Of a DNA stretch of 57,874 nucleotides, positions 7,744 through 16,216 are shown in pieces. Source of the stretch: G020350405 sp964513655 (GTDB lineage: Bacteria > Planctomycetota > Phycisphaerae > Sedimentisphaerales > Anaerobacaceae). The notes under the pieces are model-generated. The model was not told where the DNA came from. It was given only the letters and a program-made list of their open reading frames with translations, and did not search any database. Position 1 is the first letter of the stretch; each line of letters starts with the position of its first letter. The stretch covers positions 1 through 57,874 of the forward strand of contig CAZENQ010000011.1 in the NCBI GenBank assembly GCA_964513655.1, written 5' to 3'. Both the position numbers and the translations under genes were made by a program.

Positions 7744-8520
7744 TTAGAGCTTTTCATATTTTATAATGGCCCGATACAGGCCGTCAATTCGTTTTCCGTC
7801 GACGATTATGGGGGAGTATTTTTCGTTTCTCGGCTGGAGCCGCACTTCGTTGTCGGGTTCGAAGAACACTCTTTTGAAGGCGGTTTCGTGGGGCATTGCA
7901 AAGCGAATGAAACAGTCGTCGCCATTGTGTACCTCGGCCGCGGGCGAGAAGGCCACTATGTCACCTTCACGGAACTTCGGCTCCATCGAATCACCGACAA
8001 CCCGGACGGCAAAGGCGTTTGGGTCGTGCAGGTCGGGACAGCGGACGTAATCGTCTGCGACGCCCACGGGATAATCCAGGTCGTTGAAGTCACTGGGGTA
8101 GCCTGCTGAAACTTTGTTTATGACGGGCACGAGCCGGCCGGCGGCCAGTGGAGCTTCGGCTTTTTCGGTGTGGAGCTTGCTTTTGGCCAGGAGTGAACCG
8201 AGCTGCTTGGTATTTGGCTTTGCGTCTATGAGGTTTTTGATAAAGCTGCGTAATTTCTGATTTTCAGCCTCGGCGGATTCGTATTGCTGACGAATATCCG
8301 GCGGAATGCGCTGCATGTGCGCGATGTGCAGGAGCAGTCCCGGCTCAAACTCGAGTATTCTCTCGAGCTTTGTTAGTAAGTCATCACTGGGAGGGTTTTT
8401 TACCTTGCCGGTTTCGATGGTTGACAGATAGGGCTTTGAGAAGCCGACGCTGCTACCGACCTCATCGAGAGTGAGATTCATCTGCTCGCGTTTTTTTCTT
8501 ATTATCTGACCCAAAGACAT
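7744..8520 (-). CDS. XRE-family regulator with S24 (LexA/CI-like) autopeptidase domain
   Basis: 258 residues. Residues 1-60 are an HTH-XRE domain (IRKKREQMNLTLDEVGSSVGFSKPYLS). A linker follows, and a peptidase S24 domain fills about 130-258. The presumed catalytic dyad is Ser178 in VGDSMEPKF and Lys216 in ETAFKRVFF. The Ala-Gly bond in VSAGYP (139-140) is in the place where self-cleaving repressors are cut. All elements needed for RecA-stimulated autocleavage are therefore present. Such regulators often belong to phages or to stress responses, but no phage genes are near. The promoter at 8528-8555 sits so close to the start codon that the mRNA should be nearly leaderless, as for lambda cI. 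Likely targets are itself and perhaps the downstream kinase. Confidence 0.85.
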   Translation of the reverse strand: MSLGQIIRKKREQMNLTLDEVGSSVGFSKPYLSTIETGKVKNPPSDDLLTKLERILEFEPGLLLHIAHMQRIPPDIRQQYESAEAENQKLRSFIKNLIDAKPNTKQLGSLLAKSKLHTEKAEAPLAAGRLVPVINKVSAGYPSDFNDLDYPVGVADDYVRCPDLHDPNAFAVRVVGDSMEPKFREGDIVAFSPAAEVHNGDDCFIRFAMPHETAFKRVFFEPDNEVRLQPRNEKYSPIIVDGKRIDGLYRAIIKYEKL

Positions 8521-8527
8521 GATGCAA

Positions 8528-8555
8528 ATTGTATCAGCATTTCTGGTAAATGCAA
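8528..8555 (-). promoter_or_regulatory. Sigma-70-type promoter of the XRE/S24 gene
   Basis: On the minus strand TTGCAT (8550-8555) and TACAAT (8528-8533) are 16 nt apart. The start codon ends at 8520, so transcription would begin within a few bases of the ATG, and there is no room for a Shine-Dalgarno. Confidence 0.6.
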
Positions 8556-8599
8556 GCTAAAGTTAGATAAATATTTAACAAAATTTTCTCTTTTAAACG

Positions 8600-8720
8600 C
8601 TAATCGACGTTTATGAGGTCATAATCGGCGGTTCCGAGGCCGATTCGCTGGGCGTGCTCAAGCTGGTAAAGGGGTTTGAAGTTGTCGTGTGCAAGCAATT
8701 TTGCGAGGTTCCTGCCCTTA
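8600..8720 (-). pseudogene. Decayed C-terminal fragment of a DUF362 ferredoxin gene
   Basis: The minus strand reads a 39-codon remnant ending in a stop at 8600-8602. It matches the C-terminus of the intact gene at 10630-11706; by eye about 26 of 38 residues agree, including the run YQLEHAQRIGLGTA. At the DNA level 8627-8669 is identical to 10657-10699 (43 bp). The reading frame has no start. Its upstream part is cut off where the TPR gene's stop codon begins at 8724. This is a duplication remnant, with the TPR gene lying between the two copies. Confidence 0.85.
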
Positions 8721-8723
8721 TCA

Positions 8724-10481
8724 TTACTTTTGCAATTTACCCTGCTTCGTGAGCAGTTGATTTAGGAGCTGGCGGGCCCGGCTGTCGTTGGGATTGATGT
8801 TTAGCGCATCGTGGCAATGCTGTAATGCCTGGTCGATATTGTCCTGCAGCATCAGCGCCAACGCCAAGTTTATGTGCGCACTGAGGTAATCCGGCTTGAG
8901 TTGCAGCGCAGCATTGTAATTCTGAATCGCCAAGTCATACTTGTTCTGCCTAGCATAAGCCGTCCCCAAATTAAGGTACGCTTCGGGCCAGTCTTTATTG
9001 ACGCGCAGTACTTCATTAAAGCAGGTGACAGCCTCATCAAGCCTTCCCTTCATGAGAAGCGCATCGCCCATATTTTTACGAGCGTCTAAATGTCGCGGCT
9101 CGATTCGCAGCGCTTTGCTGAATTGGGTTACGGCCTCGTCAAGTCGGCCCTGTTTGAGCATCGCCAATCCGTATTTGTCCAGCATTATGTAATTGTTTTC
9201 GGTTACCTCAACAGCATTTCCAAACAGAGTGAGATTGTTTCGCCAGTGGCAGACCTGCATCCGGGTACACGCCAGCATAGCAGCAAGCAGTAATCCTGCT
9301 GATATTCCCAGAGCAATTTTTCGATATCGCCATTCGGCGAGAAGTTCAACAGCCCCCCAGGCAACTATAATAAAGATTCCGACGGAGGGCAGGTACATAT
9401 ATCGGTCAGCCATAGCCTGGTTTCCCACTTGCACTAGACCAATGACAGGTACGAGAGTTCCGAGGTACCAAAACCATCCGACAGGCAGGTACCTGTGGGT
9501 TTTGGCCAAGCGAAGTACCCAGATGGTCACAGCCGGGAGCAGCAGGACCGCTGCTACAGTTGGCCAGAATAACAGTCTGTACGTAGGATGGGGATAAAGG
9601 ACTGCCAAGCCACTGGGCCAGGCTATTTTTTCGATGTACCTTATGTAAGAAACAAGAGCATTAAAGATTCGCAACGGTAAAGCAAGCGGTGCTACCGCCC
9701 CAGCCTTTTGCTGGATAATAAAAGTGATTATACACGAGACCACGGCGAGTGCGAGTAAAGGAACCTTTTCCTTTATCAACAGGGAGGTTGAGCACTCGCA
9801 GCGACGGTCGTCGGGTGATTCGTACTGCGGCAGAGCTCCTTGCAGGTCTTGACGGTCCCATCGGAACCGTTTCAGCGGCCAATAGTCCAGCAAGAGCAGG
9901 ACGAACGGCAGAGTCACCAACATGGGTTTGGCCATCAGCCCGAGAGCAAAGACCAAAATTACCAGCAGATATCTTCCTGTACGCGGTCGCTCTGTGTATC
10001 GCATATAAGCAAGTATGGTCAGCATCCAGAAGAGCGAACTGAGGACATCCTTGCGTTCGGCCGCCCAAGCTACGGACTCGACGTGGAGAGGATGCAAGGC
10101 GAAAGCTGCGGCCACAAAGGCGCTTCGCCAAACCGCGCCTGTCATTTTTTGCAGGAGGTAAAACAGCAACAAAGTATTTGCCACGTGAAATAGCAGATTA
10201 GTTAAGTGATGCCGAGATGGGTTGAGCCCAAACAGTTGGCAATCCAGCATATGGCTCAGCCAGGTCAGCGGATGCCAGTTGTACGCATGGCGTGCAGTAA
10301 AGGCCCACAGAGCAGATTCACGTGTTATTCCCGCTGTAACTTGTGGATTTTCAGTTATGTAGGTCCCATCATCATAATCGACGAATCTGTTGTAACGCAT
10401 CGGCTCGAAGGCAATAACAGTAATCAGAATCAGAGCGAGACCAATCAAAGAGATAAGTAGTTTGTGATTTAATCGCTCCAT
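8724..10481 (-). CDS. Polytopic membrane protein with C-terminal TPR repeats (TMTC/O-mannosyltransferase-like)
   Basis: 585 residues, with a clear ribosome site (GAGAGG, 5 nt before ATG). The N-terminal ~400 residues contain about ten to twelve hydrophobic helices and the conserved blocks NRFVDYDDGTYITENP, WHPLTWLSHMLDCQLFGLNP and HPLHVESVAWAAERKDVLS. These are the signature of the bacterial TMTC-like family, related to GT-C glycosyltransferases; the acidic DYDD in the first loop fits the GT-C catalytic position. Four or so TPR units follow (about 435-575), each with an 'A.NMG.AL...G..DEA' pattern. It is a close paralogue of the protein at 14055. A protein- or lipid-glycosylating role is inferred from the family; the substrate is unknown. 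It lies between the two DUF362 copies. Confidence 0.75.
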   Translation of the reverse strand: MERLNHKLLISLIGLALILITVIAFEPMRYNRFVDYDDGTYITENPQVTAGITRESALWAFTARHAYNWHPLTWLSHMLDCQLFGLNPSRHHLTNLLFHVANTLLLFYLLQKMTGAVWRSAFVAAAFALHPLHVESVAWAAERKDVLSSLFWMLTILAYMRYTERPRTGRYLLVILVFALGLMAKPMLVTLPFVLLLLDYWPLKRFRWDRQDLQGALPQYESPDDRRCECSTSLLIKEKVPLLALAVVSCIITFIIQQKAGAVAPLALPLRIFNALVSYIRYIEKIAWPSGLAVLYPHPTYRLLFWPTVAAVLLLPAVTIWVLRLAKTHRYLPVGWFWYLGTLVPVIGLVQVGNQAMADRYMYLPSVGIFIIVAWGAVELLAEWRYRKIALGISAGLLLAAMLACTRMQVCHWRNNLTLFGNAVEVTENNYIMLDKYGLAMLKQGRLDEAVTQFSKALRIEPRHLDARKNMGDALLMKGRLDEAVTCFNEVLRVNKDWPEAYLNLGTAYARQNKYDLAIQNYNAALQLKPDYLSAHINLALALMLQDNIDQALQHCHDALNINPNDSRARQLLNQLLTKQGKLQK

Positions 10482-10629
10482 TTAAACCTCTCAAAAAGAA
10501 ATTACTAAACGTTGAAAGTAATGCCTCAAGTGCCAAATTCCGGCGGCAAAGATTTACAATCCTACCGATTATTGAGTGCCGAGCACCAGGGCCAACGACA
10601 TATCAAATCCTCAAATTTGTTTTTATAAT

Positions 10630-11706
10630 TTAATTGACCTCCAGAAGTTCGTAATGGGCGGTTCCGAGGCCGATTCGCTGGGCGTGCTCAAGCTGGTAAT
10701 GTGGGTTGAGCTTGTCATTTCCGAGTAATTTTGCGAGGTTTTTGCCGCCTTTGGCCTCCACCATGTCCAGTGCCGCTTTATCGACGGCAACGGGGTCGGT
10801 GGAGGCGAGTATGCCGATGTCATCGACTATCCTGGGCATATCCGGCTCACTGAAACAATCGCAGTCCTTAGTGACGGAGATGAGGTAATTGAAAAACACG
10901 GACTTGTTTTGTTTTCCCTTGAGGGTGCCGAGTGCGTGTTCGGCGATATTTTTCTGCAGGACCTCATCCTCCTCGCCCCAGTCGCATTCGACGGCGTTGA
11001 ATCCGCAGGCGACGAGACATTCTGCACAGCCGATGCATTTGTCCTGGTCGATGTGCGCCTTGACGTCGTTTAGTGTAATCGCATCGGCGGGGCAATGGTC
11101 GTAGCACTGGCCGCAGCGCGTGCAGTCATCGCCGATGCTGAGCGTAAGGGCGGCGTGCTGTCTCATCTTTCCCTTCCTGCTTGCGCAGCCCATTCCCAGA
11201 GTCTTTAGGGTAGCTCCCATGCAGGCAGCGCAGTGGCCGGTGAAGTGGGCGACCGAAAGGATGGATTGGGACCTGGCAATGTCTGAGGCGATGAAGACTT
11301 CCTTGTTCAGTTCGCCGTTGATTTTGACCGGCGTCTCGGATGTTCCGAACAGTCCATCCGGCACAATGAACGGAATGCCCAGGACAGTCTCGCAGAAGCC
11401 GTGCTCGGCGGCGAGTATGGAGTGTTCGATGGCGTTATGTCTTCGGCCGACGTATAAGGCGCTGGTGTCGGTCACAAACGGTTTTGTTTTCAGTTCGAGC
11501 AGCTCGTCTATCAGACCTTTTATGCACGGGGCGGTTATGTATGTGTTGTTGTCCGCTTCTCCGACGTGGACCTTCACGGCGGTGAAGTCATTTTCCTTGA
11601 AGCAGTTGGCGAAGCCGGCCGCCTTGAACAGCGTTCGGGCCTTTTTAGAAATTACCTTTTCACCGTCACCGCGGGACGCCTGAATAAAATAAACCCTGGA
11701 AGCCAT
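10630..11706 (-). CDS. DUF362 family 4Fe-4S ferredoxin-like protein
   Basis: 358 residues from ATG 11706 (a GTG four codons upstream is possible). An N-terminal DUF362 domain (MASRVYFIQASRGDG..., VKVHVGEADNNTYI) is joined to two 4Fe-4S clusters near residues 190-235: CTRCGQCYDHCP and CIGCAECLVACGF. After these comes the rest of the DUF362 fold with DIGILASTDPVAVDKAALD. Proteins of this type occur in anaerobes and are presumed electron carriers or iron-sulfur redox enzymes; the substrate is unknown. A broken second copy of its 3' end lies at 8600-8720. The C-terminal DNA is unusually well conserved between the copies, which suggests recent duplication or selection on that part. Confidence 0.85.
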   Translation of the reverse strand: MASRVYFIQASRGDGEKVISKKARTLFKAAGFANCFKENDFTAVKVHVGEADNNTYITAPCIKGLIDELLELKTKPFVTDTSALYVGRRHNAIEHSILAAEHGFCETVLGIPFIVPDGLFGTSETPVKINGELNKEVFIASDIARSQSILSVAHFTGHCAACMGATLKTLGMGCASRKGKMRQHAALTLSIGDDCTRCGQCYDHCPADAITLNDVKAHIDQDKCIGCAECLVACGFNAVECDWGEEDEVLQKNIAEHALGTLKGKQNKSVFFNYLISVTKDCDCFSEPDMPRIVDDIGILASTDPVAVDKAALDMVEAKGGKNLAKLLGNDKLNPHYQLEHAQRIGLGTAHYELLEVN

Positions 11707-11790
11707 AAAAATCACCAATTACAGTAACAATCCGATCCGATGGAATAATGCGGTCATTATATTGTTTTTTCAGCTGACCGCAAGGGCCGT

Positions 11791-12351
11791 TTACAGGAGC
11801 AAGTGCTGGAGGAGGATTTTTATGCCGAGGGCGATGAGGACAAGGCCGCCAGCAGCTTCGATTTTGCTTTCGAAGAGGTGACCGAATTTTTTACCGAGCA
11901 GAGCACCGAGCCATGAGAGGGCGAAGGTGACCAGGCCGATGATTATCACGGCGGCTGCAAGCGGAACGCTCAAGAGTGGAAGCGTTATGCCGACGGCGAA
12001 GGCGTCGATACTGGTAGCGACGGAGAGAACCAGCAAGACAAAGATATTCGACGGATTGAGGTCTTTCTCAGCGCCGGCGATTTTGAATGATTCATAAATC
12101 ATTTTGACGCCGACAGCAGTCAGAAGAGCGAAGGCGACCCAATGGTCATAATCCGCTACGTGGTCTTTGAGGCTGAGCCCTGCCAGCGAGCCGATTAAGG
12201 GCATAAAGGCCTGGAAGGCACCGAAGAAAAAGGCCATTCGCAGGGCGTGGCTTATCTTTAGCTGCCTGTACGCCGCGGCGGTAACGATGGAGACGGCGAA
12301 GGCGTCCATCGCCAGGCCAACAGCTATAATTATGATTGTCATAAAGGCCAT
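11791..12351 (-). CDS. mntP: Manganese efflux pump MntP
   Basis: 186 residues, the usual length, with six predicted transmembrane helices. The two internally repeated halves each carry the metal-site aspartate motif: GLAMDAFAVS near residue 13 and SIDAFAVGI near 113. It exports Mn(II) across the inner membrane and protects against manganese excess. MntP genes are often preceded by a yybP-ykoY manganese riboswitch. The roughly 90 bases upstream here show no such motif that I can recognise. It stands alone between the DUF362 and methyltransferase genes. Confidence 0.9.
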   Translation of the reverse strand: MAFMTIIIIAVGLAMDAFAVSIVTAAAYRQLKISHALRMAFFFGAFQAFMPLIGSLAGLSLKDHVADYDHWVAFALLTAVGVKMIYESFKIAGAEKDLNPSNIFVLLVLSVATSIDAFAVGITLPLLSVPLAAAVIIIGLVTFALSWLGALLGKKFGHLFESKIEAAGGLVLIALGIKILLQHLLL

Positions 12352-12443
12352 AACCGCCTGTCAATATTGTGTGACTACCCGGTTTTTATTGCGAGCCGGT
12401 TAATCAGGCTCTCGGTAATTCTTTTGCGCAAGCAGGTGCAACA

Positions 12444-13085
12444 TCACATTTTTTCCATTAAGACATAATTGAAAATATGGGATTCAAACCTGCCGCTGAT
12501 TTGGACCGTTCGCAAGTCGATTATTTGAAAGTGTGTCTCAAACAATTTCCTTAATTCATCTTCGGAGGAAAAATATATAACGCTGCCGATATCCGTCTTT
12601 CGGTATTTTCCGGAGCCTTCGAAACCGGTGTCTTTTTCGCTAAAACACAGGGAAAGATATTTGCCTTTCGGATTGAGTATTCGATAGACATTCTCAACGT
12701 ATTTTTGCCTTTGCTCGGGGAATATGTGATGCAACAGGCCCCAGCCGTAGGCAAAGTCCCAGGTTTGGTCAATATCGCCCAACTGGTCAAGAACATCAGC
12801 GACGAGAAAGTTGCACTTGACGCCTTTTGTTTTGGCGTTTTCTTTTGCTATTTTTATGGCGGTCGGCGAAAAATCGACTCCGGTAACGTCGAATCCTCTG
12901 GCGGCAAGATAGACGACATAATTGCCCGCCCCGCAGCCCAAGTCAATGGCTTTGCAGGGCCGGACTTTCCCGGTGTCAACCAATTCGACCAGAAGCTCCG
13001 GGGGAGTTTCGAGATTCCAGGGAACCTCATCGAGCGACATATCTTTGTAAATGTCATCAAATCGAGTTTGTTTTTTTCCGGTCAT
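12444..13085 (-). CDS. Class I SAM-dependent methyltransferase (TPMT/TehB-like)
   Basis: 213 residues, with an AAGGA ribosome site before the ATG. Motif I is AIDLGCGAGNYVVYLA (about 46-61). The acidic loop is VTGVDFSPTAI, and DFAYGWGLLHHIFP is the motif IV region. The opening 'DDIY....PWNLETPPELLVELV' matches the thiopurine-methyltransferase/tellurite-resistance-like group that methylates small toxic molecules. The substrate cannot be read from the sequence. It is followed, across 155 bp, by a flavodoxin-fold reductase on the same strand. Confidence 0.8.
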   Translation of the reverse strand: MTGKKQTRFDDIYKDMSLDEVPWNLETPPELLVELVDTGKVRPCKAIDLGCGAGNYVVYLAARGFDVTGVDFSPTAIKIAKENAKTKGVKCNFLVADVLDQLGDIDQTWDFAYGWGLLHHIFPEQRQKYVENVYRILNPKGKYLSLCFSEKDTGFEGSGKYRKTDIGSVIYFSSEDELRKLFETHFQIIDLRTVQISGRFESHIFNYVLMEKM

Positions 13086-13240
13086 AAAGAATTTTTCCTT
13101 AAGGACTCCTCACCCAGCCGACAGCGATAATTGTGAAAAATTCTATCTATTGAAGAACCTGCACGGTCTGCTTTGGGGCCGGCTGAATGCAGATGTGCGT
13201 CTACACTTTGTAAAAGCCCTGTAAAGTGGGCGCGGTAGTG

Positions 13241-13960
13241 TCAGGCGTTTAGAAGCATATTGTCCCATTTTTCGTTGGCGTATTCGGCGTACTGGTCGGG
13301 GTCCATCAGCTGTTTTTCGAGCAGCTCAGCGGTTTGCTCGGTGAATTTGCCCTCGTTCACCAACTCGAAGCCGGCCTTACGCAAGAGCTGCTTATACTCT
13401 TTTATCACCGCCCTGAGCGTGACATCTTCGCTTCTTAAAAGACCGCCGGTCGGACGATAGATTTCCGCGACCAGCTCGGTGTGCATGTTTCGGGCGAGGC
13501 GTCTGAAGAGCAATCTTAAAACATCGAAGATGGACTGTTCCGGCATGTGGCCGTTTGCGATGACAGCGAATTTGGGATATTCCGGGAACCGTTTGCGGTG
13601 CCGATACTGGCCGTCCGGGGCCTTTTCGAAGTGGGGCTCGACGAGCTGGATGAGTCTGTCCATAAAGATTTTCATAGGGCCGGAGACATTGTCAATATAA
13701 AGCGGCGTGGCAAAGACAACGATGTCAGAACCCATAAACTTCTTTATGAGTTTGGGCATCTCGTCTTTTACCGAACATTTTCCGGGCGTATTGACCAGAC
13801 AGTCGAAACAGCCTTTACAGGGCTTGATGTCTCGCTGCTGCAGCAGGATGGTTTCGGTCTTTGCGCCGGCATCTGTGGCCCCAACCAGGAACTCATCGAC
13901 CATAATCTGAGTATTGCTTGTGGGACCCCAGGGGCTTCCGTTAAAGGCAGTAATTTTCAT
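13241..13960 (-). CDS. NAD(P)H-dependent FMN reductase / flavodoxin-fold protein
   Basis: 239 residues. The N-terminus MKITAFNGSPWGPTSNTQIM is the flavin-phosphate loop of the NADPH-dependent FMN reductase family (GSPR..SNT). PCKGCFDCLVNTPGKC (about 48-63) is the conserved cysteine region seen in the multimeric-flavodoxin/iron-sulfur-flavoprotein relatives. ATPLYIDNVSGPMKIFMDR is the second family signature. The C-terminal 100 residues are a longer extension than in the minimal family. It probably transfers electrons from NAD(P)H through FMN; the partner is unknown. Confidence 0.82.
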   Translation of the reverse strand: MKITAFNGSPWGPTSNTQIMVDEFLVGATDAGAKTETILLQQRDIKPCKGCFDCLVNTPGKCSVKDEMPKLIKKFMGSDIVVFATPLYIDNVSGPMKIFMDRLIQLVEPHFEKAPDGQYRHRKRFPEYPKFAVIANGHMPEQSIFDVLRLLFRRLARNMHTELVAEIYRPTGGLLRSEDVTLRAVIKEYKQLLRKAGFELVNEGKFTEQTAELLEKQLMDPDQYAEYANEKWDNMLLNA

Positions 13961-14054
13961 TTTATGTCCCTCGATTTTAGGTTTTGGCTAAAAAAGAATA
14001 ACGCAAATGGAAAAACAATCCAATAAATAAATTTTCAGCGGCCGGCATGTGTTT

Positions 14055-16166
14055 TTAGTGCGTTCCTGGCGTGTGTGGGTCAATCGTGTCTTCGTCAGTT
14101 GCGTAGTCGGGCTTCAAGCCGCGACAAGGCTGTCCAGCTTTATACAACCGGAGGCGTTCGTCTATTTCTCGGGCGAGGTCTTCTTTGCCGGCGGCGATGG
14201 CCAGCTCAAGAGCTTTTTGGGTGGTTTCAATTGCCTGAGGGAATTTGCCTGCCGCGGCATAGGCGACAGCGAGGGTGTCCAGAGCCTCTATCTGTTCATA
14301 GTTAGTAAGTTCGCAGGCCTTTTGGGCGAATTTAACGGCGGCAGGGGGGTCATGGACTTTGGTATCTTCAGAAGCGGCCAGGAGCCATGTGAGGCCTGTC
14401 AGTATTTCGATATTGTCGGGTTGAAGTTCGAGCGCTTTGTAAAAGTGGTCAACGGCGTACTTGGTTTCGCTCATTTCGGCCAAGGTGCGGGCGAGTTTAA
14501 CACGCGCGGTGAGATAGTCGGATTTTAAACGCAGGGCCTGGACAAACTGTTTGGCGGCGGAGTCACGGTCGCCCTGAAGGTAAAAGGCCCTGCCCATGTT
14601 GTAGTACGCCTCGGGCCAATCGTGCTTTACGCGCAGAGCTTTGTGAAAGTGTTCGACAGCGTTGTCGTAGTCGCCCTTTTCGGTCATGGCCAGTGCCATG
14701 TTGTAGTGCGCCTTGTAGTAACCGGGTTTGAGTTGGAGCATCTCACTGAAGCAGGCAATAGCCTCATCGGTTTTGCCCTGCTTCAGAAGTGCCCTGCCGA
14801 TGCCGTTGCGGGCGTCGAAGTATTGGGGATTGACTTTAAGGGCCTGTTCGAAGTTCGTGAGGGCCTCGTCGTATCGGCAGGCCCGGAGAAGGGCGTTCGC
14901 ATAATTGTAGTGCATTATGTAATTATCTTTCGTGACCGTAACGGCGCGTTCATAGAGGGTAAGACTGTTTTGCCAGTAGCGCGCCTGGACCCGGGTACAT
15001 ACCGACAGAGCGATAAGGACTGCGGCGGCGGATATTGTCGGCACAGCCTTCGGCAGCCGGCTTTTGGCGAATAACTCAGCAGCGCCCCAGACAACGATAA
15101 TAAAGATACCGATAGAAGGCAGATAAGTGTATCGGTCGGCGATGGCCTGATGTCCCAACTGGACCAGACCTATAACAGGCACCAATGTTCCAAGATACCA
15201 CAGCCAGCCCATCGTCAGGTAACGGCGCCTTGACATCTTGTAGAATACTGCGGCCGATATGAGTGCGAGTATCAAGAGTGAGGCTATCGGCTGGAACGCC
15301 GGCAAGGTGTCACGCGGGTGCGGGTACAGGACCGCCAAATCAGCCGGATAAAAAATCTTGCCTATGTAGGCGATATAGGCAACCAAGGAATTGGACAGGC
15401 GGACGCTTAAAGGTAAAGTCTGCGTTAGTTTCAACGCTCCTTCGCTTTGGGGGACGATATATGCGATTAGACCGACAGCCGCCACAAGGGCAAATAAAGG
15501 TAGCTTTTCGGCAATCAGTCGCAAGGTCGTTTTTTGAATGGCTGGCTGAAACCGGCCAAGGGGCCAATAGTCCAGCAGAAGCAGCGCGAACGGCAAGGTC
15601 AGGAGCATGGGTTTGGCCAGAAGTCCCAGCCAGAGGAACAAGAATACCAGCAGGTACCGCCTTATACCGGGATGCTCTGTGTATCGCACGTAAGCCCACA
15701 TTGTCAACATCCAGAAAAAGACGCTCAGGACGTCTTTTCTCGATGACACCCATGCGACCGACTCGACTCTCAGGGGGTGCAGGGCGAATGCGGCGGCCAG
15801 AAAGGCACTTGGCCAGACCGCACCGGTCATCCTTTTGAGGATCGAAAACAGAAGCAAAGTGCTCGCGATGTGAAACAATAAGCTGGTCAGGTGATGCCAG
15901 AAGGGATTTAGGCCGAACAGATGGCAGTCAAGAATGTGGGAGAGGGTGGTAAGGGGATTCCAGATGGCGCCGTGCGGGGTGGTAAAGGCATAGACGATGG
16001 ATTTGCGGGTTATGCCAACATTAACATTCGGATTGTCGGTGACGTAAAAGGGGTCATCGTAACCAACGAAATCATTATGTAGCACCGGCTCGAAGGCGGC
16101 AAATACAGCCAAGGCCAGGGCGAGGTAAATTAAGAGAGTGTGTTGTTTTTTGTTTGTTTGCTCCAT
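14055..16166 (-). CDS. Membrane-TPR protein, paralogue of 8724-10481 (TMTC-like)
   Basis: About 703 residues from ATG 16166 (MEQTNKKQHTLLIYLAL); an extension to 16205 adds a polar stretch that fits poorly before the first helix. The layout is as in the first paralogue: about ten hydrophobic helices with VGYDDPFYVTDNP, WNPLTTLSHILDCHLFGLNP and HPLRVESVAWVSSRKDVLS. The TPR array is longer, with about seven units from residue 425 to 680, ending in a charged tail. Shared blocks along the whole length show that the two genes come from one duplication, with later gain or loss of TPR units. A glycosyltransferase role is inferred from the family. Confidence 0.75.
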   Translation of the reverse strand: MEQTNKKQHTLLIYLALALAVFAAFEPVLHNDFVGYDDPFYVTDNPNVNVGITRKSIVYAFTTPHGAIWNPLTTLSHILDCHLFGLNPFWHHLTSLLFHIASTLLLFSILKRMTGAVWPSAFLAAAFALHPLRVESVAWVSSRKDVLSVFFWMLTMWAYVRYTEHPGIRRYLLVFLFLWLGLLAKPMLLTLPFALLLLDYWPLGRFQPAIQKTTLRLIAEKLPLFALVAAVGLIAYIVPQSEGALKLTQTLPLSVRLSNSLVAYIAYIGKIFYPADLAVLYPHPRDTLPAFQPIASLLILALISAAVFYKMSRRRYLTMGWLWYLGTLVPVIGLVQLGHQAIADRYTYLPSIGIFIIVVWGAAELFAKSRLPKAVPTISAAAVLIALSVCTRVQARYWQNSLTLYERAVTVTKDNYIMHYNYANALLRACRYDEALTNFEQALKVNPQYFDARNGIGRALLKQGKTDEAIACFSEMLQLKPGYYKAHYNMALAMTEKGDYDNAVEHFHKALRVKHDWPEAYYNMGRAFYLQGDRDSAAKQFVQALRLKSDYLTARVKLARTLAEMSETKYAVDHFYKALELQPDNIEILTGLTWLLAASEDTKVHDPPAAVKFAQKACELTNYEQIEALDTLAVAYAAAGKFPQAIETTQKALELAIAAGKEDLAREIDERLRLYKAGQPCRGLKPDYATDEDTIDPHTPGTH

Positions 16167-16216
16167 TGTACAGTTTGACTGAAGGTCGTCAGTTTGCAAA
16201 AGCAAAGACAGATTTT

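Noticed and set aside
7744..8520. Prophage marked by an S24 repressor
   Set aside because: No integrase, terminase, capsid or tail gene and no att-like repeat is present in the window.
9193..10193. Long antisense open frames opposite the TPR and other minus-strand genes
   Set aside because: They are shadows of conserved coding sequence and have no motifs or ribosome sites.
12352..12443. Manganese (yybP-ykoY) riboswitch before mntP
   Set aside because: The gap is short and shows none of the conserved motif that I can recognise.
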